A DNA stretch of 43,371 nt, from positions 1-43,371 of the forward strand of contig CAUJCX010000057.1 of assembly GCA_963169235.1 (NCBI GenBank), in the 5' to 3' direction. The stretch is from Actinomycetota bacterium. Its GTDB lineage: Bacteria; Actinomycetota; Thermoleophilia; Miltoncostaeales; Miltoncostaeaceae. Shown piece after piece: positions 34,539 to 41,790 of the stretch. Below the pieces are notes generated by a model. That model was given only the letters and a program-made list of their open reading frames with translations, was not told the origin of the DNA and did no database searches. The position numbers and the translations under genes were made by a program. Numbering within the stretch: the stretch's first letter is position 1; every line of letters starts with the position of its first letter.

Positions 34539-35597
34539 TCAGGGGGCGGCCCCGCGTCGTTGGGCCCGCGCGTGCCACCGGTCGACCCACCGGCCGGCCC
34601 GCACGTACGCGGCGCCGCGCCACGACAGCGGCCACTGCGCCGTGACCACGGGTACGGGCGCCGTGAACGACTTCTTGAAGCCGTCGCCCCCCGACCCGAG
34701 GTCGATGGACGTGACGCCTTCGGCCACCAGCGCGTCCAGGGACGCCAGGAACGCCGCGGCCCCCAGCCCCGACACGCCCGGGCGGTTGCGATCGAAGGCC
34801 ATGCGGTAGCCCACGGCGCCATCCCCGGACCTCACCGCGAGGGCGAACGCCACGAGGTCGTCCTGCGCGCGCAGGGTGGTGAGGTGCACCAGCCCCTCGC
34901 GGCCCAGGATGTCGAGGCTCTCGTCGGTGACGCGCCGGCCCCATTCGCTGGCCACCAGATCGTCCGCGTCGGGGGCCGAGTTCCAGCGGTCGCGGTGCAT
35001 CTGCCGGCACTCGGCGAGCGCCGGCTGCATGGCGTTCCAGTCGTGCAGGATGTCGACGATCAAGGGCTGGTTGTCGCGCTCGAAGACGCGCACCAGGCGC
35101 CGGCACTCGGCGCGGCGCTTGCGGGCGGTCACCCGGAGGTCCTCGGGGGTCACGCGGTACGTGGGGTACTCGGTCTCGAGGCGCGGTTCGGCCCCCAGCC
35201 GGCGCATGGCGGCCAGCAGCGGCGAGTCGGCCCGGATCTCCCGCAGGCGCAGGATGTCGGCCGGCAGCGCGCGGCAGGCCTGCAGCAGCCGCACGGCGGC
35301 GTCGTCGTCGAGCACGGGGGGCTCGGCATCGAACCACCCCGCCGCCGGGCCGAGCGTGCGCACCACCCGCAGCCCGCGGCGCGAGGTCAGTGCCAGCGGC
35401 GCCGCCCCCACCGCCTGTCCGTCGCGTCGTGCCACCGCCACCAGCGGGTGTTCCTCGCGGGAGGCCATCAGCATCAGCACGTCGAGGCGGCGGAACGGGT
35501 CGTCGTTGCCGGCGCTGTCGAGCAGCGCGTCCCATCCGGCGTCCTCCAGCGCGACGCGCAGGTCGATGAGGCGGCGGGGACCGTCGGCGCCGGTCAC
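34539..35597 (-). CDS. FemAB/GNAT-type acyltransferase (BioF2-like)
   Basis: 352 aa from the GTG at 35597, which overlaps the upstream gene's stop by GTGA; the frame is open 83 codons further as a shadow only. The family pattern is clear: LDVLMLMASREEHPLVAVARR, RVVRTLGPAAGWFDAEPPVL, VTARKRRAECRRLVRVFE, AVGYRMAFDRNRPGVSGLGA, SIDLGSGGDGFKKSF and a C-terminal WHARAQRRG. It is the third such gene and the last of a three-gene minus-strand operon with the heparinase II/III-like and GT4 genes. It probably attaches an acyl or aminoacyl group to the polysaccharide. Confidence 0.85.
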   Translation of the reverse strand: MTGADGPRRLIDLRVALEDAGWDALLDSAGNDDPFRRLDVLMLMASREEHPLVAVARRDGQAVGAAPLALTSRRGLRVVRTLGPAAGWFDAEPPVLDDDAAVRLLQACRALPADILRLREIRADSPLLAAMRRLGAEPRLETEYPTYRVTPEDLRVTARKRRAECRRLVRVFERDNQPLIVDILHDWNAMQPALAECRQMHRDRWNSAPDADDLVASEWGRRVTDESLDILGREGLVHLTTLRAQDDLVAFALAVRSGDGAVGYRMAFDRNRPGVSGLGAAAFLASLDALVAEGVTSIDLGSGGDGFKKSFTAPVPVVTAQWPLSWRGAAYVRAGRWVDRWHARAQRRGAAP

Positions 35598-36670
35598 GGG
35601 CGCCCCGGCCGGTCGCCGAGAATCTGCCGGAAGCACTCGTCGAGCTGCCCGGCCACCACGGTGGTGGAGCACCGCTCGCGCACGCGCTGCCTGCCCCGTT
35701 CGCCCATGGCCCGGGCCTCGTCGGGGTGCGACCACAGCCGGTCGAGGGCGTCCGCCAGGCCGCGGGGGTCGTCGGGCGCGACGAACAGCACGTGCTCGCC
35801 GTCGGCGACGAGGTCGGGGATGCCGCCCACGGGCGTGACGATGCACGGCACGCCCCGCGCCATGGCCTCCAGCAGCGCCATCGGCATGCCTTCGTCGCGG
35901 GAGGGCAGCGCGAACACCGACGCCTCGTCCAGCAGGCGGGCCACGCGGTCGCCGTCCACCCAGCCGGTCAGCGTCACCCGATCGGAGACCCCCAGCCGGG
36001 CGGCCAGCTCGCGCACCGGCACGGGATCACCGTCGCCCGCCAGCACGAGGTGCCGCCCGGGATGCCGGTCGGCCACGAGCGCCAGGGCTTCCACCAGCAC
36101 GCGCGAGCCCTTGTGGTCGCCCACCCGGCCCGTCACCAGCACGGGGCCGTCGCCGCCGACCCCATGGCCGGCGTCGGCGGGCACGTCCACGGGGTTCATC
36201 ACCCGCACGCTGACGCACGGGGCCATGGCGTTGAGCGCCCGCTCCCAGCTGTCGCCGAGGGCCACCACCAGGGCGGCCGAGCGCAGCACGCGGCGCACAA
36301 CGGCCCGCTCGGCTCCGGACGCGCCCTCGTAGTACCGCACCATCCCGGACGTGTGCGAGTGGAACACGTACGGGGTGCGGGTGAGGCGCGCCAGCGTGGC
36401 CACCACGGCCTTGCGCCGAAACGACGCGTCGGCCGACGAGTGGATCCACACCATGTCGACGCCGCGCACCATGGCCGCGCCGGCCCGGGCGATGCCGGTG
36501 GCGGCCTGCCGCAGCTTGGCGGCGGCCGACCCGTCGCGGTGGGTGGCGACGTGCTGGAGCTCGTACGCGTCGGCGAGGGGCGAGTGCAGCAGGGTGTCGA
36601 TGGCCGACCACACCCCTCCCAGGGAGTGCGGGCCGGGCCCCACCACCAGCACGCGCGGCCGTGCCGTCAC
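35594..36670 (-). CDS. family 4 glycosyltransferase
   Basis: 358 aa from the GTG at 36670, overlapping the heparinase-like stop by GTGA. The GT-B motifs are: RVLVVGPGPHSLGGVWSAID at the start, FHSHTSGMVRYYEG, VLVTGRVGDHKGSRVLVEAL, LTGWVDGDRVARLLDEA, and the donor-site ALPSRDEGMPMALLEAMARG with the E-x7-E-like arrangement, followed by PVGGIPDLV. It is a cytosolic transferase of the repeat-unit assembly. It sits between the heparinase-like and FemAB-like genes in one coupled operon. Confidence 0.92.
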   Translation of the reverse strand: MTARPRVLVVGPGPHSLGGVWSAIDTLLHSPLADAYELQHVATHRDGSAAAKLRQAATGIARAGAAMVRGVDMVWIHSSADASFRRKAVVATLARLTRTPYVFHSHTSGMVRYYEGASGAERAVVRRVLRSAALVVALGDSWERALNAMAPCVSVRVMNPVDVPADAGHGVGGDGPVLVTGRVGDHKGSRVLVEALALVADRHPGRHLVLAGDGDPVPVRELAARLGVSDRVTLTGWVDGDRVARLLDEASVFALPSRDEGMPMALLEAMARGVPCIVTPVGGIPDLVADGEHVLFVAPDDPRGLADALDRLWSHPDEARAMGERGRQRVRERCSTTVVAGQLDECFRQILGDRPGRP

Positions 36671-38637
36671 CGGCGACCCGCGACGATGCGGGTGACGACC
36701 ACGTGCGCGCGCGTGGGGCGGCAGCGGGCGATGACGGTGGGCGACGGCTCCCACGTCTCCAGGCCGGTGGAGCGGAAGCCGACGGGGGCCGACGCGCATC
36801 CGGTGACCACGCGCAGGTCGTCCGCGCCGGTGACCGTCAGCGCGACGCGGGCGCGCTCGCCGGTCCACACCACCGTGGAGCCGTCCACCACGGCGTCGCC
36901 CGGCGCCAGGTGCCAGCGCAGTTCGGCGGCGGGCGGGTCGGCGACGCCGGTGAGGCGGTCCTCCACCACCAGCCCCGAGTCGTCCATGGTGAGCGTGCGC
37001 TCGTGCCGCACGGGGGCGTATCCGTCGTGGTGGGCGCGCACCGCCGCGGCCCCGTCCAGCGTGACCGCGTCGACCACGCCGTCGACGGGACGCCGCCACA
37101 GGAACGCGCCCGACGGCGTGGCCTGGTCGCGTCCGTCGACCCGCAGGGTGGAGTGGGCGCCGGTCGAGCGCGCGTAGTCGCGCCAGCGCTGGTCGCCGTA
37201 GTACGTGAACGTGCCGGCGTCGACCAGGGCCTCCTCGCCGTCGACCGAGACGCACACCGACAGCTGGTCGGCGTGGGCGTGGGCGTAGATGGGTGCCAGG
37301 CCGAACGGCCCGGCCCGCAGCACGGCCCGCAGCTCGCCCACCGCGTCGTCGCGGCGGCGCAGCACCACCAGGCCCCCGGCGGGGAACACGGCGCTGCCCG
37401 GACGCCGCTCGGGCAGCGGACGTGCCGACGCCTCCGCGCCGCACAGCCACACGAACTGCTCGTCGAGGCCGGGGTCGAGGCGCGCGGTGGGCTCCCCCAC
37501 CAGCACCGACACCGTGCGCAGGCGGGAGCGCAGGCGCGTGACGTCGTCGGCGCCGGACGCCAGGTCGATGGCGACGGCGTCGTCGTTGTCGCCGATGGCC
37601 GGCAGCGAGCCCGAGTCGGACGCGAGCGTGCCCGCCACGTCGGCCATGGCCTTCAGGGGGCGCGCGAGGCCGTCGGGAACGGGCCGCCCGGCGCGGACGA
37701 CCACCGCGGTGGTGGCCACCAGCAGGTCGAGGACGAACTGGTGGTAGTACACGGCCTGCTCGGCGTTGACGCCGTCCGGGTGCGTCTGCGCATCGAGCTC
37801 GGCGCACAGGCCGTCCATGCCGAGCTGGTAGCGCTCCTGGGCCCGAGGGAGCTCGGGGAACGCGAGGCCGCCCACCACCAGCCCGGCCAGCTCACCCAGG
37901 CGGTGGTTGTTGGCCGACGAATACAGCGACGGGTAGCGCTCGAGCCACGCCATGTGGGCGTCGGCCGACGCCAGCAGGTCGCGGCCCAACGCGGGCGTCA
38001 GCACGTCGCTCCCCCGCAGGAACTCCGCGATGAAGGCCCACGAGATGAGCCGCAGGCCCAGCTCGAGGCCCACGCGCCACTGGATGCCCATGCCCGGCGG
38101 GCACTGCCGCAGGAAACCCTCGAGCTGGCGGGCGACCGCGGCCGCGTAGCGATCGTCGCCGGTCAGCCGCCACGCGCGGGCCAGGTGCACCAGGTGCAGG
38201 TGGCGTCCCAGCTCCCACAGCCACTTGGGGTCGCCGTCCGAGCGGCGGTACTCCACGGTGCTCCAGTGCCCCTCCGCGAACCGGTGCCCGGACGTGAGGT
38301 CGAGGTTCCAGTCGGGGTCGGCGGGCAGCGTCACCTCGCCGTGCCCGAACATGGTGATGCGACCCTCGACCAGCGCGTCGGCGAGGCGACGGGCACCGTC
38401 GACGACGCCGGGGAGCGCGCTGACCGCGGCGACGTCAGCAGGCCCCACCAGCGTGGGCGCCTCGGGCAGGCGCGGCCAGCCGGGCGCGGGCGCCGGGATG
38501 ACGATGGCCGGCGCCGGGCGCGAGCGGTCGCGGGCCGCCCGCACGGCCGTGCGGGCGCGATGCGCGTACTCGGCCGGGGGCATGGCGGCAGCCCGCGACG
38601 CGTACCAGCGCATGCGCGAGATCGCAGGGATTTTCAT
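36667..38637 (-). CDS. heparinase II/III family protein (alginate/heparin lyase-like)
   Basis: 656 aa from the ATG at 38637. An N-terminal helical (alpha/alpha toroid) domain spans about residues 60-370, including the family's PDWNLDL, WLWELGRHLHLVHLA, SANNHRLGELAGL and YYHQFVLDLL segments. A C-terminal beta-sheet domain begins with the diagnostic block AHAHADQLSV, LVDAGTFTYYG and STGAHSTLRVDG. The His and Tyr residues of the catalytic centre of related lyases (HR in NNHRLG, YY in VYYHQ, HAHAD) are present. No signal peptide is evident, so it may act in the cytoplasm or export a different way. It starts a GTGA-linked operon and is divergent from the O-antigen-ligase-like gene. The ATG lacks a ribosome binding site (see promoter). 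Confidence 0.88.
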   Translation of the reverse strand: MKIPAISRMRWYASRAAAMPPAEYAHRARTAVRAARDRSRPAPAIVIPAPAPGWPRLPEAPTLVGPADVAAVSALPGVVDGARRLADALVEGRITMFGHGEVTLPADPDWNLDLTSGHRFAEGHWSTVEYRRSDGDPKWLWELGRHLHLVHLARAWRLTGDDRYAAAVARQLEGFLRQCPPGMGIQWRVGLELGLRLISWAFIAEFLRGSDVLTPALGRDLLASADAHMAWLERYPSLYSSANNHRLGELAGLVVGGLAFPELPRAQERYQLGMDGLCAELDAQTHPDGVNAEQAVYYHQFVLDLLVATTAVVVRAGRPVPDGLARPLKAMADVAGTLASDSGSLPAIGDNDDAVAIDLASGADDVTRLRSRLRTVSVLVGEPTARLDPGLDEQFVWLCGAEASARPLPERRPGSAVFPAGGLVVLRRRDDAVGELRAVLRAGPFGLAPIYAHAHADQLSVCVSVDGEEALVDAGTFTYYGDQRWRDYARSTGAHSTLRVDGRDQATPSGAFLWRRPVDGVVDAVTLDGAAAVRAHHDGYAPVRHERTLTMDDSGLVVEDRLTGVADPPAAELRWHLAPGDAVVDGSTVVWTGERARVALTVTGADDLRVVTGCASAPVGFRSTGLETWEPSPTVIARCRPTRAHVVVTRIVAGRR

Positions 38638-38644
38638 CGCCGGA

Positions 38645-38650
38645 AGTATA
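38645..38650 (-). promoter_or_regulatory. -10 element TATACT placed for a leaderless transcript of the heparinase-like gene
   Basis: On the minus strand TATACT, one base from TATAAT, is followed by exactly 7 nt and the ATG at 38637. This is the strongest of three such sites in the window. Confidence 0.55.
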
Positions 38651-38772
38651 GGCTGGCACGCCGTGCGGGCCGCGCCCGTCCTCGCGATGGGGTTCGCACG
38701 CGACCGCACGTGTGCCAACCTTGCGCGAGCCCACCACCCGTGCGCCCTCGTGGCGAAGGACCGTCCCCGCCG

Positions 38773-40302
38773 TTGACCATCGATCAGTTGCGCCGCGTCG
38801 CCGTCGGCGTCGTGCTGTCCATCGGCATCTTCTTCATCGTGAAGGAGGCCGTCGACCGCCTGGCCGCCCGCGGTGCCGAGATACCCGTGGGCGGGGTGGT
38901 GCTGGCGCTCAGCCTGCTGGCCGTGGTGCTGTGGGGGGTGTGGCGCAGCACGCGGGTGGGCGTGATGGTGTGGATGTTCGCCGCGATGTTCAGCGTCGTG
39001 GGCGGCGAGATGGGCATCCACGGCATCGAGCGCCTGGCGTTCGCGGCCCTCGCCGCGGGCTGGTTCATCGGCGTGGCGTCCGGCAAGACCCCGCTGCGGC
39101 GGTTCGGCATGCCCGAGGCGCTGATGGCGCTGTTCGTGGTGGTGCAGATCGTGTCGGCGCTGGCCCCGCACGAGCTGGCCGGCGCCGACGGCATCCCGCC
39201 CAGCAGCTACATCATCGGGGGAATCTTCCTGCCGATGGCGGCGTTCGTCATCGCGTCGCAGTCGCTGGCAGACGGGCTGTCGGTGCGCATGATGCTGTGG
39301 TACCTGGTGGGCGTCGGCCTGTACCTGGCCATCACGTGCCTGCTGCAGAAGTTCGGCGGCCGCGCGTTCGTGTTCCCGCCGCAGATCAACGACGCGGGCC
39401 TGGGAGTGAACCCCGAGCGCGCCCGCGGTCCGCTTCTGAACTCGGCGGCGGACGGCATCCTGATGACGTACGCGTTGTCGGCGGCCCTGTTCCTGGGTCA
39501 GCAGCGCGGGATGAAGCTGCGCTGGCTCGCGCTGCTGACCGCCATCATCATGCCGCTGGCCGTCTACACCACCATCACCCGCGCCATCTACCTGGGCGCG
39601 GCCATCGTCATCATCGGCGGCGCGGTGTTCGCCCGGGGCTGGCGGCGCTGGCACGTGATCCTGCTGACCAGCGCCGTCGCGGCGGTGGCGCTGAACTACA
39701 AGACGTTCCTCAGCGACGACCGCTCGTCCGGCGGCGTCGGGTCGGCCAGCGAGATCGAGAGCCGCTTCAACGACTGGGCCACGGCGTGGTGGGGCTTCAC
39801 GCACCGGCCCACGTTCGGCTGGGGCATCGGCCGCTTCCCGGAGCTCAACACGCTGCACCACCAGGCGTGGCCGGGCGTGGCGTGGAAGTGGGGCTGGGGG
39901 TACATCTCGCACAACACGTACCTGGCGTACGCCGCCGAGATCGGCATCATCGGGGCCGCCCTGTGGATCGCGGTGCTGGTGGCCATCGTGCTGCGCACCC
40001 GCAAGGCGTGGCGCAGGCTGCCCCAGCGCGGCGTCGTGTCGCGCGGGTTCGTGCTGGCGTTCTGGCTGGCGATGGCCAGCATGTGCGTGAACGCCATGGT
40101 CATCGACGTGCGCCTGTTCCCCGCCGTCCTGATCCCGCTATTCGCCTGGGCCGGCATCATCAGCGGCCTCGCCGACCGAAGTCCCGAGGAATTGGCGCGG
40201 ATGAACGAGCGCACCACCCTCCTGCGCCGACCACACGAGCCGGTGGGCATCCCACCGGAGCTGCTGGCGGGGACGCGTCCCCGGGCGGCGGCGCGGGAGT
40301 AG
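38773..40302 (+). CDS. O-antigen ligase/polymerase (Wzy/WaaL)-family membrane protein
   Basis: 509 aa from a TTG at 38773, with AAGGA about 12 nt upstream; a GTG at 38740 is an alternative. About a dozen hydrophobic helices are present. The large outer loop between residues ~310 and 385 carries the family's features, including SRFNDWATAWWGFTHRPTFG, GIGRFPELNTLHHQAW and YISHNTYLAYAAEIG. Members polymerise or ligate undecaprenyl-linked glycan repeat units outside the membrane. Here, next to glycosyltransferases and lyases, a Wzy-type polymerase is most likely. The basic C-terminal tail is cytosolic. It is divergent from the heparinase operon. Confidence 0.88.
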   Translation: MTIDQLRRVAVGVVLSIGIFFIVKEAVDRLAARGAEIPVGGVVLALSLLAVVLWGVWRSTRVGVMVWMFAAMFSVVGGEMGIHGIERLAFAALAAGWFIGVASGKTPLRRFGMPEALMALFVVVQIVSALAPHELAGADGIPPSSYIIGGIFLPMAAFVIASQSLADGLSVRMMLWYLVGVGLYLAITCLLQKFGGRAFVFPPQINDAGLGVNPERARGPLLNSAADGILMTYALSAALFLGQQRGMKLRWLALLTAIIMPLAVYTTITRAIYLGAAIVIIGGAVFARGWRRWHVILLTSAVAAVALNYKTFLSDDRSSGGVGSASEIESRFNDWATAWWGFTHRPTFGWGIGRFPELNTLHHQAWPGVAWKWGWGYISHNTYLAYAAEIGIIGAALWIAVLVAIVLRTRKAWRRLPQRGVVSRGFVLAFWLAMASMCVNAMVIDVRLFPAVLIPLFAWAGIISGLADRSPEELARMNERTTLLRRPHEPVGIPPELLAGTRPRAAARE

Positions 40303-40318
40303 CACGCCCGGAGGCGGA

Positions 40319-40364
40319 CGCCGTGCAGCGCCCGCCACTTCCCCGAGGCCGGCCTACGGCGCCT
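40319..40364. repeat. 46-bp direct repeat, copy 1
   Basis: Identical to 41335-41380 except at one base (T versus G at position 22). It overlaps the last 11 bases and stop of the methyltransferase gene. The left arm of the hairpin that precedes copy 2 is missing here, so copy 1 looks derived. Confidence 0.85.
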
Positions 40365-41160
40365 CGCCGGCGGACGCGCGTTCGCCCAGCAAATGGATGC
40401 TGTTGAACAGCACTCGCAGGGGCTGACGGCGGGTGACGCGCCGGCGGACCGACGGCGGCAGGCGAAAGATCAGCGACTCGAGCGGCCGCAGGACGGCGAG
40501 GGGGATCCTGACGGCCCGGCCGCGCACGTAGGCGTGGGCAGACACGTGTGCGAATCCCGACTCCCGGAACGCGGCCGCCAGCTCGCCGACCGAGTACTCC
40601 TTCAGGTGGAACCCGCGAGGCTCGTCACCGAAGAACGCGGAGATGTCGTGGGGCCCGCTGGCGCGGTGCGGGGTGACGCACAGGTAGCGACCGCCGGGCG
40701 AAAGACACCGGACGATCTCCGTCAGTTGCTCGCGGGCGTCGTCGGGATGCAGGTGCTCCATCACCTGGTTGGAGTACGCGAGCGTCACGCAGCCGTCGGC
40801 GATCGGCACGGTGATGCCGTCGGACAGCACCAGCTCGACGTTGGCGGGCCGTTCGCGCATCTGAAGGATGGTGGGTGACACGTCCAGAGCAAAGACGCGA
40901 TCCGCGGTGCTCGCGAGAGCCCTCGAAACGGCCGCGTCGCCGGCCCCGACCTCGAGAACGCGTTCGCGTTCCCCCATGAAGTTGCCCAGGAACCGCAGCT
41001 GGGAGCGGACGCGCTGGGCAGCGTCGGCCGCGCCCGCCTTGCGCGTCAGCTGGGGGTGGTCCGGAACACGCGCGAAGAGCTCCTCGTACACGGCCCGGTA
41101 GAGACGCGTGCGTTCATCGCGTGGCGCCGTCCTCAGCCTGTCCGCGAGCTCACGCTCCAC
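40354..41160 (-). CDS. class I SAM-dependent methyltransferase, 5' end possibly longer and phase-variable
   Basis: 268 aa from the GTG at 41160. Motif I VLEVGAGDAAVSRAL is near residue 70, followed by FALDVSP, LSDGITVPIADGCVTLAYSNQVMEHLHPDD and LSPGGRYLCVTP, a typical Rossmann methyltransferase (Methyltransf_11/25-like). Upstream of the GTG the same frame continues as RPPERLRAHYD, which looks like real protein, but no start codon is found in it. The frame is interrupted by a (GGGT)4 tract at 41201-41220; one more GGGT unit would put the ATG at 41234 in frame. The substrate may be a sugar of the polysaccharide. A direct repeat flanks the gene. Confidence 0.8.
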   Translation of the reverse strand: MERELADRLRTAPRDERTRLYRAVYEELFARVPDHPQLTRKAGAADAAQRVRSQLRFLGNFMGERERVLEVGAGDAAVSRALASTADRVFALDVSPTILQMRERPANVELVLSDGITVPIADGCVTLAYSNQVMEHLHPDDAREQLTEIVRCLSPGGRYLCVTPHRASGPHDISAFFGDEPRGFHLKEYSVGELAAAFRESGFAHVSAHAYVRGRAVRIPLAVLRPLESLIFRLPPSVRRRVTRRQPLRVLFNSIHLLGERASAGEAP

Positions 41161-41200
41161 GTCGTAGTGGGCGCGCAGGCGCTCAGGCGGGCGCTGCGCC

Positions 41201-41222
41201 GGGTGGGTGGGTGGGTGGGGGT
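41201..41222 (+). repeat. GGGT tandem tract, potential G-quadruplex and slippage site
   Basis: Four GGGT units then GGGGGT lie inside the presumed 5' coding region of the methyltransferase on the other strand. Four runs of at least three G with one-base loops satisfy the G-quadruplex rule. Gain or loss of one unit shifts the frame by 4 nt. Confidence 0.8.
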
Positions 41223-41321
41223 AGATCGTCCCATGGGGGCCCCGTGGCGTGCGAGAGCAGGTGGAACGACCCTAAGACGCCTCCCCGCAACCGGTGTGAG
41301 TACGCGCGTACCCACGCTGTG

Positions 41322-41361
41322 CGGGGCAGTGGCGCGCCGTGCAGCGCCCGCCACTGCCCCG
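41322..41361 (-). terminator. 13-bp stem-loop after the VOC gene
   Basis: CGGGGCAGTGGCG and CGCCACTGCCCCG pair perfectly around a 14-nt loop, 8 bases beyond the VOC stop on the minus strand. The right arm lies inside copy 2 of the 46-bp direct repeat. Confidence 0.6.
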
Positions 41362-41380
41362 AGGCCGGCCTACGGCGCCT
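41335..41380. repeat. 46-bp direct repeat, copy 2
   Basis: Matches 40319-40364 with one mismatch, at a spacing of 1016 bp, in the same orientation. It overlaps the last codons of the VOC gene. Both genes therefore end in the same residues (Ala-Pro-stop) and the same trailing sequence. Confidence 0.85.
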
Positions 41381-41714
41381 GGCCGAGGCCGATGGTGTTG
41401 CCGTCCGCGTCGGTGACGGTGGCGATGAGGTTGCCGCCGCCCACGTCGGTGGGCGCCTGCGTCACGGTGGCGCCGACGGCCTCGAGGGCGGCGATGGTGG
41501 CGTCGATGTCGGCGACGTTCCAGTACGGCACCGGGCCCGTCATGCCCTTCGCGGCGCCGCCGGGGTCGAGGCCCACCTGCCGGCCGTCCACCTCGTAGCC
41601 GACGTAGTACGGCTCGTCGATGTCGGGCTGCTTACCGAACAGCGCGGTGAGCGCCTTCTTGGCGGCCTCCACGTCGGACGTGGGGTAGATGATGCTGCCG
41701 AGGGTCGTGGCCAT
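41370..41714 (-). CDS. VOC (glyoxalase/bleomycin-resistance-like) family protein
   Basis: 114 aa from the ATG at 41714, with GAAGGGAG upstream. The babbab fold of the family is visible: GSIIYPTSDVEAAKKALTAL, YYVGYEVDGRQVGLDPGG, VPYWNVADIDATIAALEAVG and LIATVTDADGNTIGLGQ. Members are small metal-dependent or ligand-binding enzymes; the first strand and the DGNTIGL strand usually supply metal ligands, but no clear His/Glu set is seen, so activity is uncertain. It is divergent from an ECF sigma factor gene (76-bp gap), a common pairing that suggests it belongs to that sigma factor's regulon. Confidence 0.85.
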   Translation of the reverse strand: MATTLGSIIYPTSDVEAAKKALTALFGKQPDIDEPYYVGYEVDGRQVGLDPGGAAKGMTGPVPYWNVADIDATIAALEAVGATVTQAPTDVGGGNLIATVTDADGNTIGLGQAP

Positions 41715-41729
41715 GCCGGGCTCCCTTCG

Positions 41730-41756
41730 CGTCACGTTGCGGACCGGGTGGTCGTC
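41730..41756 (+). promoter_or_regulatory. candidate autoregulatory ECF promoter: CGTCACG-N16-CGTC
   Basis: CGTCACG (41730-41736), exactly 16 nt, then CGTC (41753-41756) lie just upstream of the sigma gene. From memory the ECF41 consensus is TGTCACA-N16-CGTC, so five of seven -35 bases and all four -10 bases fit. The consensus should be checked. Confidence 0.4.
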
Positions 41757-41790
41757 GTAGGGATGACGCACGCGACGGGAGGAATGTGAC

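Noticed and set aside
36661-38772. A 1213-codon plus-strand frame joined to the O-antigen ligase-like protein
   Set aside because: Its first ~700 codons are a shadow of the minus-strand heparinase-like gene with Arg/Gly/His-rich composition; only the part from 38773 has membrane helices.
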